From Coniferiporia sulphurascens (Eukaryota > Basidiomycota > Agaricomycetes > Hymenochaetales > Hymenochaetaceae), in NCBI GenBank assembly GCA_002794785.1, contig NBBA01000001.1, forward strand, positions 2,170,001 to 2,234,000: 64,000 nt of DNA. The letters run 5' to 3'. Position numbers and translations under genes: made by a program. Below the pieces are notes generated by a model. That model was not told where the DNA came from and did no database searches. It saw only the letters and a program-made list of their open reading frames with translations. Positions 32,909 to 46,036 of this stretch are shown one piece after another. Every line of letters begins with the position of its first letter. Position 1 is the stretch's first letter.

Positions 32909-33224
32909 GGCGAAGTCGCGTATAGTGTACACTGTAGTGAGGACACGGAAAAGCAACCATAGTTGTGCACATTAGTCACGGATATCCATTTGTGGAAAAC
33001 ATATCGTCACATCAATATGCGCGTGCCCTCTTTTGGCCTTGTTCCTGACGAAGATGGAGGAGAGCCAATCAGGATGCGGCTCGAGTTAGATAGCGCTATC
33101 GACCGCGCGCACCGGCGGCGTCCGCGTGGTCTCCCGAGGGCCGGGGGCCGGCGCGCCCTATATAAGAATAAAACATCTTACCTGACTACCTCGATCTCTC
33201 TGGCGACAGAACAGTCGTCCGACC
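32909..33224. other. Divergent promoter region, F-BAR/RhoGAP and ABCC genes
   Basis: 316 bases. It is GC-rich at 33095-33158 just before a TATA box on the plus strand. No ORF of substance. Confidence 0.5.
33159..33166 (+). promoter_or_regulatory. TATA box of the ABCC transporter gene
   Basis: TATATAAG directly after a GC-rich block, 59 bases before the ATG at 33225. That spacing leaves about 30 bases of 5' UTR. Confidence 0.65.
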
Positions 33225-36200
33225 ATGGACACTTACACCGTGCAGGTCGTTCTCGACACGCTCGTAGTCCATGAGACGTACGTGCTCCTTTTTGTGCCGG
33301 TACACCGTGTTGACTAGGTTCCTCAGCACCTGGAAGACTGAATTGCTTTTCCCCGCCTATTTTGCTCTCCTATCCACCGTTACGCTCGTGCTTTATGCAG
33401 TTGGATCATCGGGCCCGGTCCGCTCCCTTTTGGCGCGCCTGTCACCGTCGCGAAAGGATGTCTCACAGGGCGAAGACGACCAACAAGACACTTTCCCTAC
33501 GGAAATAGAGGTTTCACCCCGTGCGGGAATCGTTGCTGACACCGTAGCCCATATGAACGCAACGGGTGGACCGTGCATTTTTTTGTTCAAGACATTACGC
33601 CTAGCTGGATGTCTGGCCCTTGTTGGGCTTACTATTGTCCCCCTGGTGACCGATGAACACGAAAGAAAAGGCGACTCCTCAGACGTTTTATCAAGGAAAA
33701 GAAGGGGAACTTCTGCTCCTGGAACGTTCGTCAGTTCTGACTGGGTTCAAGTATCTCTCTGCTTGGTTTATGTACGTGCACTCTCCAGACACATTTATCG
33801 AATGTTGTTTATTGACCTGTTTTATAGAGTTATTTCGTATTTCTGGCTCTAGTATCTGTTACTACTCGGAGCAGGTGGGCGGGGCTTGCGAACACACACT
33901 TGGTCCTCCTTCTACTTGTGACATGGGGTGTATTCGCGTATCGGGACTTCTGGCCATTCGCGACCTACACGCAACATCCTGCCGATTTGTCTGAAGGCTG
34001 GATTATGTGGGCCAAACTGATTGTGCTAACCCTGGTTGCCGTCGTTATTCCCATGCTTATCCCTAGGCCGTACATTCCTCTTGACCCCAATGTAAGTGGA
34101 CACAGCCAGTATAGTATTGTTTCCTGAATGAACCGTTCTACCTTCAGGACCCCAAGGTTAGTGGATTCAGTTCTTCCTGCGTGAAGCCTGTTCACATGGC
34201 TGTTTCAGGTCCCGCCCAACCCTGAACAAACGGCCTCGTTGTTATCGTTCAACCTATACGCTTTCTTAGACCCGACCATATTTGAAGCGTGCCGCGTCCC
34301 CCACTTGTCGGCCGATAAGTTCCCTCCACTGGCTGATTACGATCACACCAAAAACTTAGTTAAACGAAGCTTCAAAGTAAGTTGGCTTAGCTTCCCCGGA
34401 TGCACTCCCGCTCAACGCTTCTAGCACCTTGATCCATTCTCTGGTGCTGGGAAGGGTCATCTTTTCTTTGGCCTTATGAAGGTCTTTAGTAAGTTCACAA
34501 TGTATCTATATCTATGTCGATTTTTCTGATGTATTTCATAGGACGTGAATATGCTGGAATTACGTTCATGATTATTCTGAGGGTGGCTACCATGTACGCC
34601 AGTCCGATTGGTATCAACCGGTTATTAAAGTATGCCCATACTTGCAAGTTCTGGAATATGTATATTTCTCACCTCGATATGTAGCTATCTAGAGACTGGG
34701 GGGGAAGGCGCTGCTGTACGACCGTGGGTGTGGATTTCCTGGCTGTTCTTGGGGCCTTTTTTGGGGACAGTCGTCATGCAGTATTATATTTTTCTAACGG
34801 TAAGGGAACATTTCGCCTGAGCGCTGTCGATCACTGAGTAGAACTGCACCAGACTGGTACGCTAGTACGCTGCGAGGGTATCATTACACAACTCGTCTTT
34901 GAGCATGCTCTACGCATCCGCATGAAGGCGGAGACGTCCTCTGATAAACCGGGATCGGTTACGTCATCTACCTCCCAGACCCCCGACACGGCTTCCATCG
35001 CCGAATCCGATGCTCATACTGAGAGCACTGCAGTCAACGGCGAAGGAAACACATGCGCAAGTGGAAGCGGTGATGAATCAGTGCTATCAAGCAGTGCCAG
35101 CATGAAGTCAAACGCAAGCAAGGGCAAGGGAAAGGATGCGCAGTCAACCTCCGGCAGAAGCGCGAGCCTCAAAGCCGAGGCGGATGCTCCAACGAGCACG
35201 AGCGATACCGGCAACCTCGTCGGCAGGTTGAATAACTTGGTCACTACTGATCTGCAAAATATTGTAGAAGGGAGGGACTTCATTATGTTAAGTCAGTCAA
35301 ATAACTCCTATGCGAGCACGAAGTGCTAATCCTCTTCTTAGCCTGTCAATCACCTATTTTGGTCGGCGCCGGTATTTGGTTCCTTTATATCATTTTGGGT
35401 TGGAGGTGAGTGAGCGGCGCATGCGCTTTGGGGGGGAAGCTCTTACTCTTATGAACTATAGTGCATTCGTGGGGATGGCCGTCATGCTTGCGCTCTTCCC
35501 TTTACCCGGATACATCGCCAAGCTAACTCAAACGGTTCAGATTGAAAAAATGAAGAAGGTAAATATTCCATTTTATTTTGCTATGGTGGCACTGAACGAA
35601 AGTGCCGCAGACCGACGCCAGGGTCCAGGTTGTGACTGAAAGTGAGTCGGTACCTGCTGTATTTTTTATTATACTAATAGGGTCTCTCAGTGATCAATGT
35701 ATCTAGAATGATCAAATTATTCGGGTGGGAAGAAAAAATGAGAGTTAAATGTGCCGAGAAGCGCGAAGAGGAGCTAAAGTGGAATAGGTCGCGGCAGTTA
35801 CTCGACCTGGCAAACAACAGCATTAAGTTTGTATACTATTTTTATGCAGCAAAAGGATGCTCACATTACTCTCGTAGCTTCATAATTCCCTTGGTGACTA
35901 TGGTCGCCACATTCGCTACATATGTATGAACATTGTGTCGGGACGCTGTTCATCCCAACTGACTTTTTTATTATTAGACTCTTCTTATGAAAAAGCAACT
36001 AACTGGTACAGTGTTATTTTTCTTGGTAAATTGTTAACGTACTAACCGAGAGACAGCGTCACGGGTGTTTTCATCAATGGCTGGTGAGTATCTGGTGTTT
36101 CGGTTGATGGCCAAATCGTAATGGTCCCGCAGTTTTCGATATGCTGCGCGATCAATTGCATCTCATCTTCTTCATGGTTCCTGCTACTATTCAAGGTGAG

Positions 36201-39200
36201 TGGAATTTGTTTGATACATTCTACGATGTTTTCACATGTAATATCTAGCCAAGGTTTCCCTTGATCGTGTGACTAAATTTTTGAGGGAGACGGAACTATT
36301 GGATGAGTTTCAGTCCGACAAGGAGAAAACTGAGTATACCGAAGGAATTACTTCCACACCTAAGGGCCCAAACGTTGTCGGCTTCTGCGATGCGTCGTTC
36401 GTATGGTCCAACGATGTTAACGGATCTTTAACCCCTTCGCGCCGCAAATTCCGTCTGACAGTGGATGACGAAGTTGTCTTCAAGCGTGGCAGTATAAATC
36501 TCATTATCGGACCGACCGGCTCTGGAAAGACCTCTTTGCTTATGGCGCTGCTTGGTGCGTCTTTCTTAATATCAACGACTAGTACATAAGGTCTCAGAGC
36601 CTCCGTAGGAGAGATGCACTTCCTGCCTGCTGGACCAACATCCTGGTATAACCTTCCCCGAGGTGATGGTGTAGCGTATGCGGCCCAGGAGTCGTGGGTA
36701 CAAAATGAAACGATCCGGGTGAGGATAGACGCGGTGTGCATCTTTCCGAGCGTGTTCAAATACTACATTATAGGCCAATATTTTATTCGGATCGCCATAT
36801 GACGAAGAGCGGTACAAGAAAGGCATGTACATCTGTGTTACTTGATCCGCAGGTGCTTACTCTGGTCTTATATATGAAGTTATATTTCAATGCGGACTTG
36901 AACGCGACTTGACGCTATTTGAAGCTGGTGACCAAACAGAAGTCGGTGAAAAGGGACTCACTTTGAGGTAAAGCATTCAAAAAGACTGGCAGAGTTCCGT
37001 TTACTCAACCCGTATCTTCTCAGTGGCGGACAAAAAGTAGATACAACAACCTGTTTCTCCTTGAAGTCTCACTTATGTTTTTTTAGGCCCGCGTTACGCT
37101 GGCGCGTGCCGTGTACTCTTCCGCGGATATTCTTCTCTTAGATGATGTCCTCGCAGCACTTGACGTGCACACCTCTCGTTGGGTCGTCGACAATTGCTTC
37201 CAGGGTGATTTGATTCGTGGGCGGACAGTTCTTTTGGTCGTGAGTGCATGCGGTCGGAATAAACGCTCCGTCGCTCCGTTGTGTACTAACGTTGTACAGA
37301 CACATAACGTTGCCATGGCCAGCCCCATCGCGTCTTTTGTCTTGTCTCTAGGAAAAGATGGACGGATCGCCAGCCAGGGGACTATTGCTGAAACATTGGC
37401 TAAGGACGTAGAAATGCAGATTGAGACGAAAGAGTCGGAAGAAGTACTCAAGAAAGCAGAAGAAGCTGTTGACGTGGAGCCCGAGGAAGAAGAGATTACC
37501 AAGAAAAAAGATGGTAAACTTGTGCTAGCTGAGGAGATCGCCGAAGGTCATGTTGGCTGGCCGTCGGGTGAGTGTTTAAGAGCTCTGCCAGTTCGAAGTC
37601 GGTTGACAAGTAGATAGTAAAACTTTATTTACTCAATCTTGGCGGTCCTATCTTCTGGATCTTTTTCATATCCTCCATGCTCCTTTCCGACCTCGCCAAC
37701 GTGATACAGACATGGTTCCTCGGTTATTGGGCATCACAGTACGATCATCACCATCCTTCCGAAGTCTCCGTTCCTTAGTATGTCCCTTCAAACTTCTTTT
37801 GTTCCAATCGCTCACAGTTTTTAGCTACATGTCAATCTTTACGCTAATCTTGATAGCTGGAGTGATTATGTATGTATCAGCTTTAATGCTTGGTCTCAAT
37901 TGCAAATTGACCGTAATCTCTTAGGTATGTTCTAGGATACCTTGTCTATGTGCGCGGGAGTATTAGGGCATCAAGGACCGTTCATGAGCGACTTATCAAA
38001 GCTATCACGGGTACTACCTTACGGTGAGCTATGGCGCGCGCCTGTATTCCGCACGAATGGCATAGTAACACCTCCAACAGCTGGCTTGACTCCACACCAT
38101 CAGGTCGCATCATCGCTCGGTGCACTCAGGACATTAGAGCGGGTATGGAGTTCCCTTTTATTTTAACCCTTGGCAAATAGGATTTACGATTTGTGCATTT
38201 AGTTGATGGTCCCGTATCCCAGACACTGGGCTGGGTCGTCGAGCTGACTCTAACGATTATCCTGCGATTGGTCTCAATCGTGTACTTGACACCGCTCTTC
38301 TTGATCCCCGGTGTTGTGGTTGGCGCCCTTGGAGGCTGGTGTGGTCAAGTTTACATCAAGGCTCAGCTATCGGTAAAACGTGAGATGTCAAACGCAAAAT
38401 CCCCTGTGTTAAACCATTTTGGCGCCGCGATAGCTGGACTTGGTAGGCAAATTAAAACTAGATCACGAAGCACTGACTGAACTACGATGTTTTAATGCAG
38501 TCTCTATTAGAGCGTTTGGTGCTCAAAACAATTTCAGAAGAGAATCTATGCATCGTATTGACAGATACACGCGATCCGCAAGGACATTCTATAACCTCAA
38601 TCGGTCGGTAATTTCTTTAGCGGTGATGGAGGCGGTCGGTTGATCTTTTGTTTGCTTTTCTTCCGTAGATGGGTCTGTATTCGAATGGATACCTTAGGCG
38701 GGATTTTTGCTGCCGGCTTAGCCGCATATCTTGTCTATGGGGGACGTCTTGACATGCCCAGCAACACTGGGTTTTCGCTAAATATGGCAGGTGTGTTCAT
38801 TCCTAAACGTGTGGGACCCTATCAGACTTATCGATACATGATACAGTCGGGTTCAGCTCCATGATTTTATGGTGGGTTCGCGTTCTCAATGATTTTGAAG
38901 TCAATGGTGCGTACGAAAGATACGTCCTTTGTCCGCTCTAACATATCACTCCATTTCTTAGGCAACAGGTAAATGTCACGTTATGATGGTTGGATGCTTG
39001 TCAATGAACTTTTTAAGTCTCGAGAGGATCCAAGGTTACATTGACATCGAGCAGGAGCAAGAAGCGAAAGAGGGCGGTGTTCCTCCGGCTTACTGGCCTT
39101 CGTCGGGTGATATCCGCGTTGAGAAGCTTTCGGCTCGTTACGCTCACGTAAGTGTCTTGGATATTAATAACCTAGTGTAGCCTGACTTCTTTCAGGACGG

Positions 39201-40295
39201 ACCGAAAGTCCTCCGTGACATCTCCTTCCGAATTAAATCTGGGGAGCGAGTTGGCGTGGGTGAGTGAATGGTCTCAGCTCAGAGTCTTTTCGAAGCACTG
39301 ATCGGATTTTCTAGTGGGTCGCACGGGTAGCGGAAAGGTTGTTTGACTATCATTCCTGAGTTACGTCCGGATACTGACAACGTATACCAGAGTACACTCA
39401 CGCTTTCGCTTCTCAAATGTATCCTCACGGAAGGGAGTGTTTATTATGACGACGTCGCGACGGACTCAATAAATCTCGACATATTGCGTCGTAACATTAC
39501 AATTATCCCCCAAACGGTTAGTGTGGTCTTGCTTCTGTGCCGCCAATGCTTATTATGTGTAATAACCCTCTCAAGCCCGAGTTACTTAGTGGAACTCTGC
39601 GTCACAACCTAGATCCATTTGACGAACACGATGATTCAACACTCAATGACGCACTGCGGTCTGCTGGTCTCTTCTCGCTTCAGCAAGAGGATGGGGAGGG
39701 TCGGATTACTCTGGATAGTGCTATCGCGGCTGGCGGATCCAATCTTTCCGTTGGTCAGAGGCAAATCCTTGCGCTTGCACGCGCAATTGTGAGGGGAAGT
39801 AAATTGCTTATCCTTGACGAAGGTATACATTTTATATTGCGAGAAAGAGAAAGAACCTTTGTTGACTATATTTTTTTGGTTAGCTACGTCTGCGATTGGT
39901 ATGTCATTCGGATAACTAGATGTGAGATATTCCCACTAACAGTGTCTTAAAGACTACGCAACAGATACGGTGATCCAAAGATCTCTACGGAATGAGCTCG
40001 GCGGTGATGTCACTCTTATCACTGTTGCGCATCGTTTGCAAACCATCATGGACTCAGACAAAATTGTGAGTACAAATAGGTTAGGGAGTAACCTTTAACT
40101 AAGTCTGGGGGCTTGCAGATGGTTCTCGATGCTGGCGAACTTGTTGAATTTGACTCTCCGCAAAATCTCCTTCGAAAAGAGGGGGGATTGTTAAAATCCT
40201 TAGTCGACGAGAGTGGGGATCGGGACGCGTTGTATGCGATGGCATTGACGCAGAACCAACAACCTATGGGTGAAGCTAGCATGACAAGTGAATAG
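33225..40295 (+). CDS. ABCC-type (multidrug-resistance-associated) ABC transporter
   Basis: A full-length ATP-driven exporter of the ABCC family (relatives export conjugates or drugs at vacuole or plasma membrane). Start [18 protein letters not shown]; more than twenty short introns. The N-terminal membrane segments are followed by TMD1, which contains a ~110-residue polar Ser/Thr/Ala/Glu insert (34920-35280) ahead of [13 protein letters not shown]1: Walker [10 protein letters not shown] (36508-36534), Q-loop YAAQESW, signature SGGQKA, Walker [13 protein letters not shown], with Asp where the catalytic Glu is usual (typical of ABCC NBD1). An acidic Glu/Lys-rich linker precedes TMD2. NBD2: Walker [11 protein letters not shown], signature LSVGQRQ, Walker B LLILDEATSAID (built over a 15-nt microexon), H-loop TVAHRLQTI. 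Stop at 40293-40295. The substrate cannot be told from sequence. No disabling mutation was seen. Confidence 0.88.
39884..39898 (+). other. 15-nt microexon in the NBD2 Walker B region
   Basis: CTACGTCTGCGATTG is flanked by TTAG and GTATG. Joining it to the preceding ...ILDEG-codon start and the following exon (from ACTACGCAACAG at about 39951) gives [18 protein letters not shown]. Skipping it would remove the invariant residues after the catalytic Glu. Confidence 0.75.
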
Positions 40296-41549
40296 CTCTA
40301 TGTAATGGGGTCGACGTTATTGTTATTGGAAACAGTGTAACTACAGTCAATCACCGATCAATGGGACATTTGGCTGGAAGAATGCCGCGTCCTATATCCA
40401 CTCGATTTTCTTCTTTTTGAATTTTGCATCTAAGCATGTACATCTGATCTCGAATAGGGTAAGGCGACATTTTATTTGAATGAGAATTGAGCAAGAAAAG
40501 GCGGAATTAATCGTAAATAACATGATAGGCCCCTCACCTTCCATTTTAGCATTTTCTTTGTTGTTTCCTTTCACCCGTGATGATGACTTTTTGACCTAAG
40601 GCTGTTATGTGCTTTAATGAGATCAATAGAATTAATTGAGCATTAAGCTGCCCATGTATAATACTTTACATGCTATATCCTCCTAACCGTTTGCGGCAAC
40701 TAATCTTTATTTTCCGATAAGAGTCCCTTCGTCATCGATAGCCACTCTTTCCCCTTTTGGTATTCACTAGGTTTCACACAGCGTGGGAACTACCTGTCCC
40801 GTTGAAGTGGCGCAGCTCGATTTCACCAACTTTCTTTTCCACCATACATGATACCACACTTAAATCTGCCCCAAAGTGCAATGATAGCCAGATCCCAACT
40901 AAATATAATTATAGTTTTACATTCAAGATGTTACTCACCGAACTAAGAGAAGCTTACCTAGCTCCGGTAATTGACTTTACAGAGTTAAGCTAACAAAACA
41001 CGGCTCGCAGGAAGAGTCATAAGAATGAGGGGCGTATGTATAAGTGCAATCAGATCCGGTATAGTCCTTCAAGTTTCGGCGGTTAAAGAGGAGTGCGTCG
41101 CAGAACTTATGTATCCAGAAAGAGTCCTGCCGAGCCTTGGGTACTGAGCCACAGCCACGAGGCCAAAGCAAGGCTCTTGAGCATAGTACACCGCAAAACA
41201 TAAAACCTTCATTCGTCCTTAGCATTCACCCGTACACGGCCAAAGATAAACAGAGTCGCATTTCTAAGACAGCGCCAGCGTTTCCAGAACGGAAGGTGAC
41301 AGTACTGGAATCAATCCGCTGGTCGAGCAGCTATAAGTAGAAGGACGAGAATAAAGAGATGCCGACAGAACCTAAATATGAGCTAAGCGAAGAGGTGTGT
41401 AACGCGTTTTTTAGGCCAGCGATATTCAGACGGACATAAAGATAAGAGATTTATAAACAAGCACGGAACGTAATGAAATGAGTAGCAGCCATAGCCGAGC
41501 TTAAAGATTTCAGCGAACTCCCATCCTTGGGGACCGGCCGGATTTTGAC
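40296..41549. other. Intergenic between convergent genes
   Basis: About 1.25 kb. It is AT-rich near 40390-40640 and of mixed composition after that. Short ORFs (for example plus 40757-40993) have no recognisable features. The likely contents are 3' UTRs of the ABCC and RRM genes. Confidence 0.45.
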
Positions 41550-43467
41550 TCAAGCCCGCCTTGTATAGCTAGCAGGCTCAGTGCCATTTCGCGAAGAGTA
41601 GTCTCTGTCCCTCGCGCCCCCACCACTGCGAGGTGGAGCGCCGGAAGAACCGGCAGTATAGCCGTTGCCAGAGTAAGTGCTAGCTGTAGTGGCATAAGGA
41701 GCACTGCTCGTAGGATATGCAGCAGCGTCGGAACCATGATCATTGTTAGCATAAGTTCCAGAGCGGTAACCGGAGCCACCAGACCTCGGCGGGGGGCTTT
41801 GTGAGCGTCGACTTAGAAGGAATTTATGAGGGTTAAAAGTACGTGCGACGAGATACTAAAACTCACCGATAACGTTGTACATTTTGTTCGCTCCCACCTG
41901 TCCGTGGTGGATACTCGCCATACCTAGCAGCAGTACTAGTGGATGGAGGAGGCAGAGGAGGTGTCGTTGCCCGCCCCCGGTAATCAGCTGGTGCATAATC
42001 CCTAAATAGCACATGAGCCTCGGTAAAAAAAAGTCACTACACGACGGACACACCTCGATGGGGCTCTGTCATAATCATCACGTGCACGTGCAGGCGGGGG
42101 GCCAGGTGGTGTGCGCGGACGGGCAACGGGAGCAACGTATGGTGCGTACCTCTCTGAAGGAGGGGCCGCAGCCCTCCCCGATCTGTCTGTGTCACGAGGA
42201 GGAGCGTCATACCCACGTGCAGGATATTGAACATCAGCGGGATAGTACGGGCGAGTTGGCGGAGCGGGAGGGGGTCTCATGCGATAGTCGTCATAGTCTC
42301 TCGAAGGCCGGGGCACAGCAGGATAGTCTCGATAGTCCCTGGGAGGAGAGACAGGCCTTCTGTAGTCACGGGGAGGAGGCGGAGGATAATCATAGCCGTA
42401 GCGAGGATCCCTAGCTGGAGGATAGCGGGCATAATCTTCGCGGTACGGAAAATCTCTAGGAGGGGGTGGTGGATAGTCACGGGGAAGCGGATCTTGATAG
42501 TGACCAACCCTACGCTGACCAGTACTAACAGCAAGTTAACAAATATTTAGATGATTGGGGAGAAGCGAAGACAGGAATACCTACCCAGGAACAGGATGAT
42601 TTGGACACTCCCTGCATATGACACGAAGTTAGTCTACTTCTAGGAGAACCAATTGAAAGAATCATACCTCGCCCAATGACCCAACATCCCGCATTTGAAA
42701 CAAGCGCCAGGATCTCCTGTATACTTAGCCGTGCGTCCTCCGCCGTGTGACATTTCCACACGAATCTTATTTCCCATGAAATAACCTTCATGATATTTGG
42801 CAACACTTTCCTCAGCTGCTTCCCTGCTATCAAATTCCTGCGCCATATTCGGCATTGTTGAATTAGGACTCATGACAGCCACTCACCACAAAACCGTAGC
42901 CTAGTCTGTCGGTAATCGTTAACGTCAGCTTATAAGTGATGAAAATTAACTAACTTTAGCTCGATGTTTACTATGTTGCCAATTTTACCAAAACAGCTCT
43001 GGAGGTCTTCCTGGCGCGTATGCTCCGGCAGTCCACCGATGTAAACTTTGTTGGGCTGAAGATGAAAATGTAAATGTCACATCCAATGTCAAAGATTTCG
43101 TGTCCGTGAGGACTGCATTATCAAGCACTAGCAACGTAAGTGAATAGAGGGAAGAGAACAGCCATCCAGGATGTCGCATGAAATAGGAGGGGCCGCAAAG
43201 GGAAGCTAGACAGAGAAATAAACGAACTGAAGAGCTAGGCACCTTAACCTGTTTTTCTCTGTAGGTTGTTCCAGACTTAGTCGCCGACTGGTCAGAGCGA
43301 TAGTCGTCGGTGGACTCTGCGACGGCCGCAGGGTCGCCGTTTGCAGAAACACCATTTGCAGGCTCACGGCGGTCGATGTCGCCCATAGGTCCACCGCTAC
43401 TTTCTCCGGACATCCATTTATCTTGTGCAGGCAAGCCTATAGCGTCCGTAGTGGGAGAAGCGGCCAT
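41550..43467 (-). CDS. RRM plus CCHC zinc-knuckle SR-like RNA-binding protein
   Basis: Probable splicing or mRNA-export factor resembling SRSF7/RSZ proteins in domain order. Start taken as ATG 43467-43465 (MAASPTTDAIGLPAQ); an in-frame ATG upstream at 43530 is possible. After an acidic N-terminus the RRM reads KVYIGGLPEHTRQEDLQSCFGKIGNIVNIEL (RNP2 = VYIGGL), then across an intron KLGYGFV (RNP1) and EFDSREAAEESVAKYHEGYFMGNKIRVEM. Next comes one zinc knuckle CFKCGMLGHWAREC, completed across an intron near 42605-42665. The C-terminal ~300 residues are Arg/Pro/Tyr/Asp-rich, with many RDY and PPP repeats and an RSRSPPRRS motif. Stop at 41552-41550. The tail differs from classic RS repeats by its Tyr/Asp content. 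Confidence 0.84.
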
Positions 43468-43703
43468 CACTTCGAAGATCGTAGACGTTGAAGGGAGAGG
43501 ACGGTGGATCAAAGCACAGAGGACAGACATAATGTGGGAAAATAGCACATTTTTCCACGCTTCGTGAGAATTAATTGCTAAACAGAAGTACCACTAGAGC
43601 TTAAACTGCCAACTACGATGTACGGTATACCAAGAATAACAACGTCCAAGACTTTAATAAAAGGTAGAAGTCCACGAGCTCATTTGCAAAGAAACCCCAA
43701 CGT

Positions 43704-45598
43704 TCAAGCAAGTGTCCAAAATCCTGCCGCAATAGCGATGGCAAACATTGCACCGGTGCTTAACGCTCCAACCTTCATATCGACCATAAACACGGAATAA
43801 CCAACCGCGCCATTGCTTTTGCTCGAGGCCGTCGTCGACGAACTAGATCCACCAGTGCCGCCGCCGCTGCCGGAACTACCACCGGCTGCGGGGGATGTTG
43901 GCACAAATGTCGTATCCGTGTTAGCCAAGCAGGCGCTGACAGCACTGTTCAAAGAATCAGTACTACTGGGTGCCTTCGCGTTGACCGTCGCGTTTCCGGC
44001 AAAGTCACACGAAGCAGCGTTCCTGTCCGTCAATTCGTAGAACTGCGTCATAACGAATGACAATTTCGACCCTGGATCACAGAATGCGAAACGACCATAA
44101 ATGCCAGAGGATCCGCTGCCAGATATATCATCGCAATTCCCTCCATCCTGTGCGACAAGGCCGCATGCAGTGCCGAGTAGCTCGCCCACGAGAACAGTGG
44201 TGTTGTCTGTCTGAGGGGTGAATTGGCAGCTCAACGTGTCGACCACACAGGTACATGCGGTGTCATTCGGTGTAGGGGGTAGGGTAGTAGAAGCGAAGAA
44301 TGACGAGTTCTGAGCGGGACACGCGGGGAATTGTGTGGAACCTGCGTCGCCCTGCGAAGGCGAATTTGGGCCAGAAGCATTGCTGTATTGGGTCACAAGT
44401 CTGTTGAAGTCATCGCTGGTAGTGACTGTGGACCCATCACTGGAGATGGTTACCATTCCAAATTCACCTTGCGAGGACTCGGCCGGAAAGTAGGAGAAAG
44501 CGAGGCCTCCAGACCAAACTGGGGACATCTGCTCCGAAAACAGAGCCTGTACCTCTGTCCATAAACGCGGAGGCTGCGTAATGCATCCAAATTCGCTAAA
44601 GTATGCTGGAATATTGTAGCCAGCGAAATTGTTTTCAATATCAGAGTAGGCCGATTGAAAGTTATCATCTCCACACCACTCGCTACGAAAGATGTTCAAT
44701 AACGGACCCAAGTCTGTTCGCGGAAGGCTTGCTTACTAGTTGTTTAAACCAAAGAGGTCCAGTGAGTCTGCATCCGAATCACAGGAAAGAAAATTTGCAA
44801 GAGGGTCCAGCCAGGATCGGTCGCCATCAATGGCGGCGTATCCGACGAGGATATTCAAGCCTTTAGACTTCCTGTATCACATTTATCAGCACGGTTAATG
44901 GTGGCGTTGCGCAAATACAAAAGCACGCTCACAGATAGGCTTTGACATCCCGTGCTGCGGCCTTAATATATGGTGCGATTGCCGTCTCATTGGCGCTCGT
45001 GACAATTTCATTGCCAACGTTGTAAGCTAAAACATTGTCGTACTTCGCAAAGGCGTCAATGGTCTCAATATACAGATCAAGTAAATTGGTCGTCCAAGAC
45101 GGAGAGTCACGATCAATTGAGCCATTGAGAGGAAGGGATAAATCAATGCTGGATAACGGTCTTGATTACTACTTTGACGAAAGACAGTTTAAGACATACA
45201 TAGTATAGATGCCTGCGTTGCTGAGAGTGTTCATGCAGTCGTCATGGTTCAGGGAGGCATTCACGCTATACACGCGGATGGTGTTTACTGTGAGTTGCTG
45301 CAAAAAAGGGAGGTCACGGGAGCAGGCAGCGCTGTTGGCCAAAGGGTCCGTGAAGGTACTGGGCTCAGAGAATGGAGCGTTCGAGTCGGTCGTGACAGCA
45401 CCTAGCAGAGTGTTAATTGGTCGTCATGAATCACGTTCTCGAACGCTCACCTTGCTCTTGGTATGCAACACCCTTTATGTAAAAGCGACTTCCGTCGCTG
45501 TTGTACAAGTAACGTCCAGCGCGAGAGACATTCTGGATGGCGCAGACCGAGTGCGCAAAAAATGCGGCACACAGAAACGCCGGGATTACCGAACGCAT
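43704..45598 (-). CDS. GAS1: GH72 1,3-beta-glucanosyltransferase, GPI-anchored (GAS/GEL type)
   Basis: Cell-wall enzyme that elongates beta-1,3-glucan by transglycosylation at the outer face of the plasma membrane. Start MRSVIPAFLCAAFFAHSVCA (45598-45596), a clear signal peptide. The catalytic domain begins IQNVSRAGRYLYNSDGSRFYIKGVAYQEQG. The acid/base Glu lies in YNVGNEIV and the nucleophile Glu in YFSEFGC. An X8/CBM43 Cys-rich domain follows (CTCVVDTLSCQF, ACGLV, NCDDISGSGSSGIYGRFAFCDP, AASCDF), so this is the GH72+ subclass. A Ser/Gly-rich stretch and a hydrophobic C-terminus (AIAIAAGFWTLA) form a GPI-anchor signal. Introns lie near 44707-44735, 44870-44932, 45155-45205 and 45425-45455. 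Stop at 43706-43704. Confidence 0.92.
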
Positions 45599-46036
45599 GG
45601 CCGGAGTGGTGTGGTGATAGAAGGCAGGAAATACGTCTTTAATGTCGTTGGAAAGCTGTAGGCGGGCTACCGACAAAGAGTGTGATGCGAGAAGAGGAGA
45701 GTGGGAATGCCTTGAACGGTGAACGACCTTGGGCCGTGAGCTTCAAACACACGGCGCTGATTGCCCGCTGCCAAGGGCGGATAGCTGCTTACCTAATTCC
45801 AGTTTATTTGTAGCAGCACAGGTCCTTCACGTGCTCGGCCTCGAGGTAGCGGCGTCGCCTCGCCAAGTACAACCGTCTTGCGGTCAATTGACCGTCGACA
45901 ACGAGCTCGTCACGAATACTTACGACACACGGCTGCGACTTAGGGTCTGCAGTCTGATAGTACAATCTGCAATCCACAAAGCAACTACCTACGAAGTACC
46001 AGGCCTAATCTGTGTTCTCGTCATTGATTACCATTC
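45599..46036. other. Divergent promoter region, GH72 and SUR7-like genes
   Basis: 438 bases, moderately GC-rich. No TATA box or other site stands out. Confidence 0.45.

Noticed and set aside
29844..33200. F-BAR/RhoGAP pieces as several small genes
   Set aside because: All pieces lie on the same strand with intron-sized gaps, and together they follow F-BAR then RhoGAP order.
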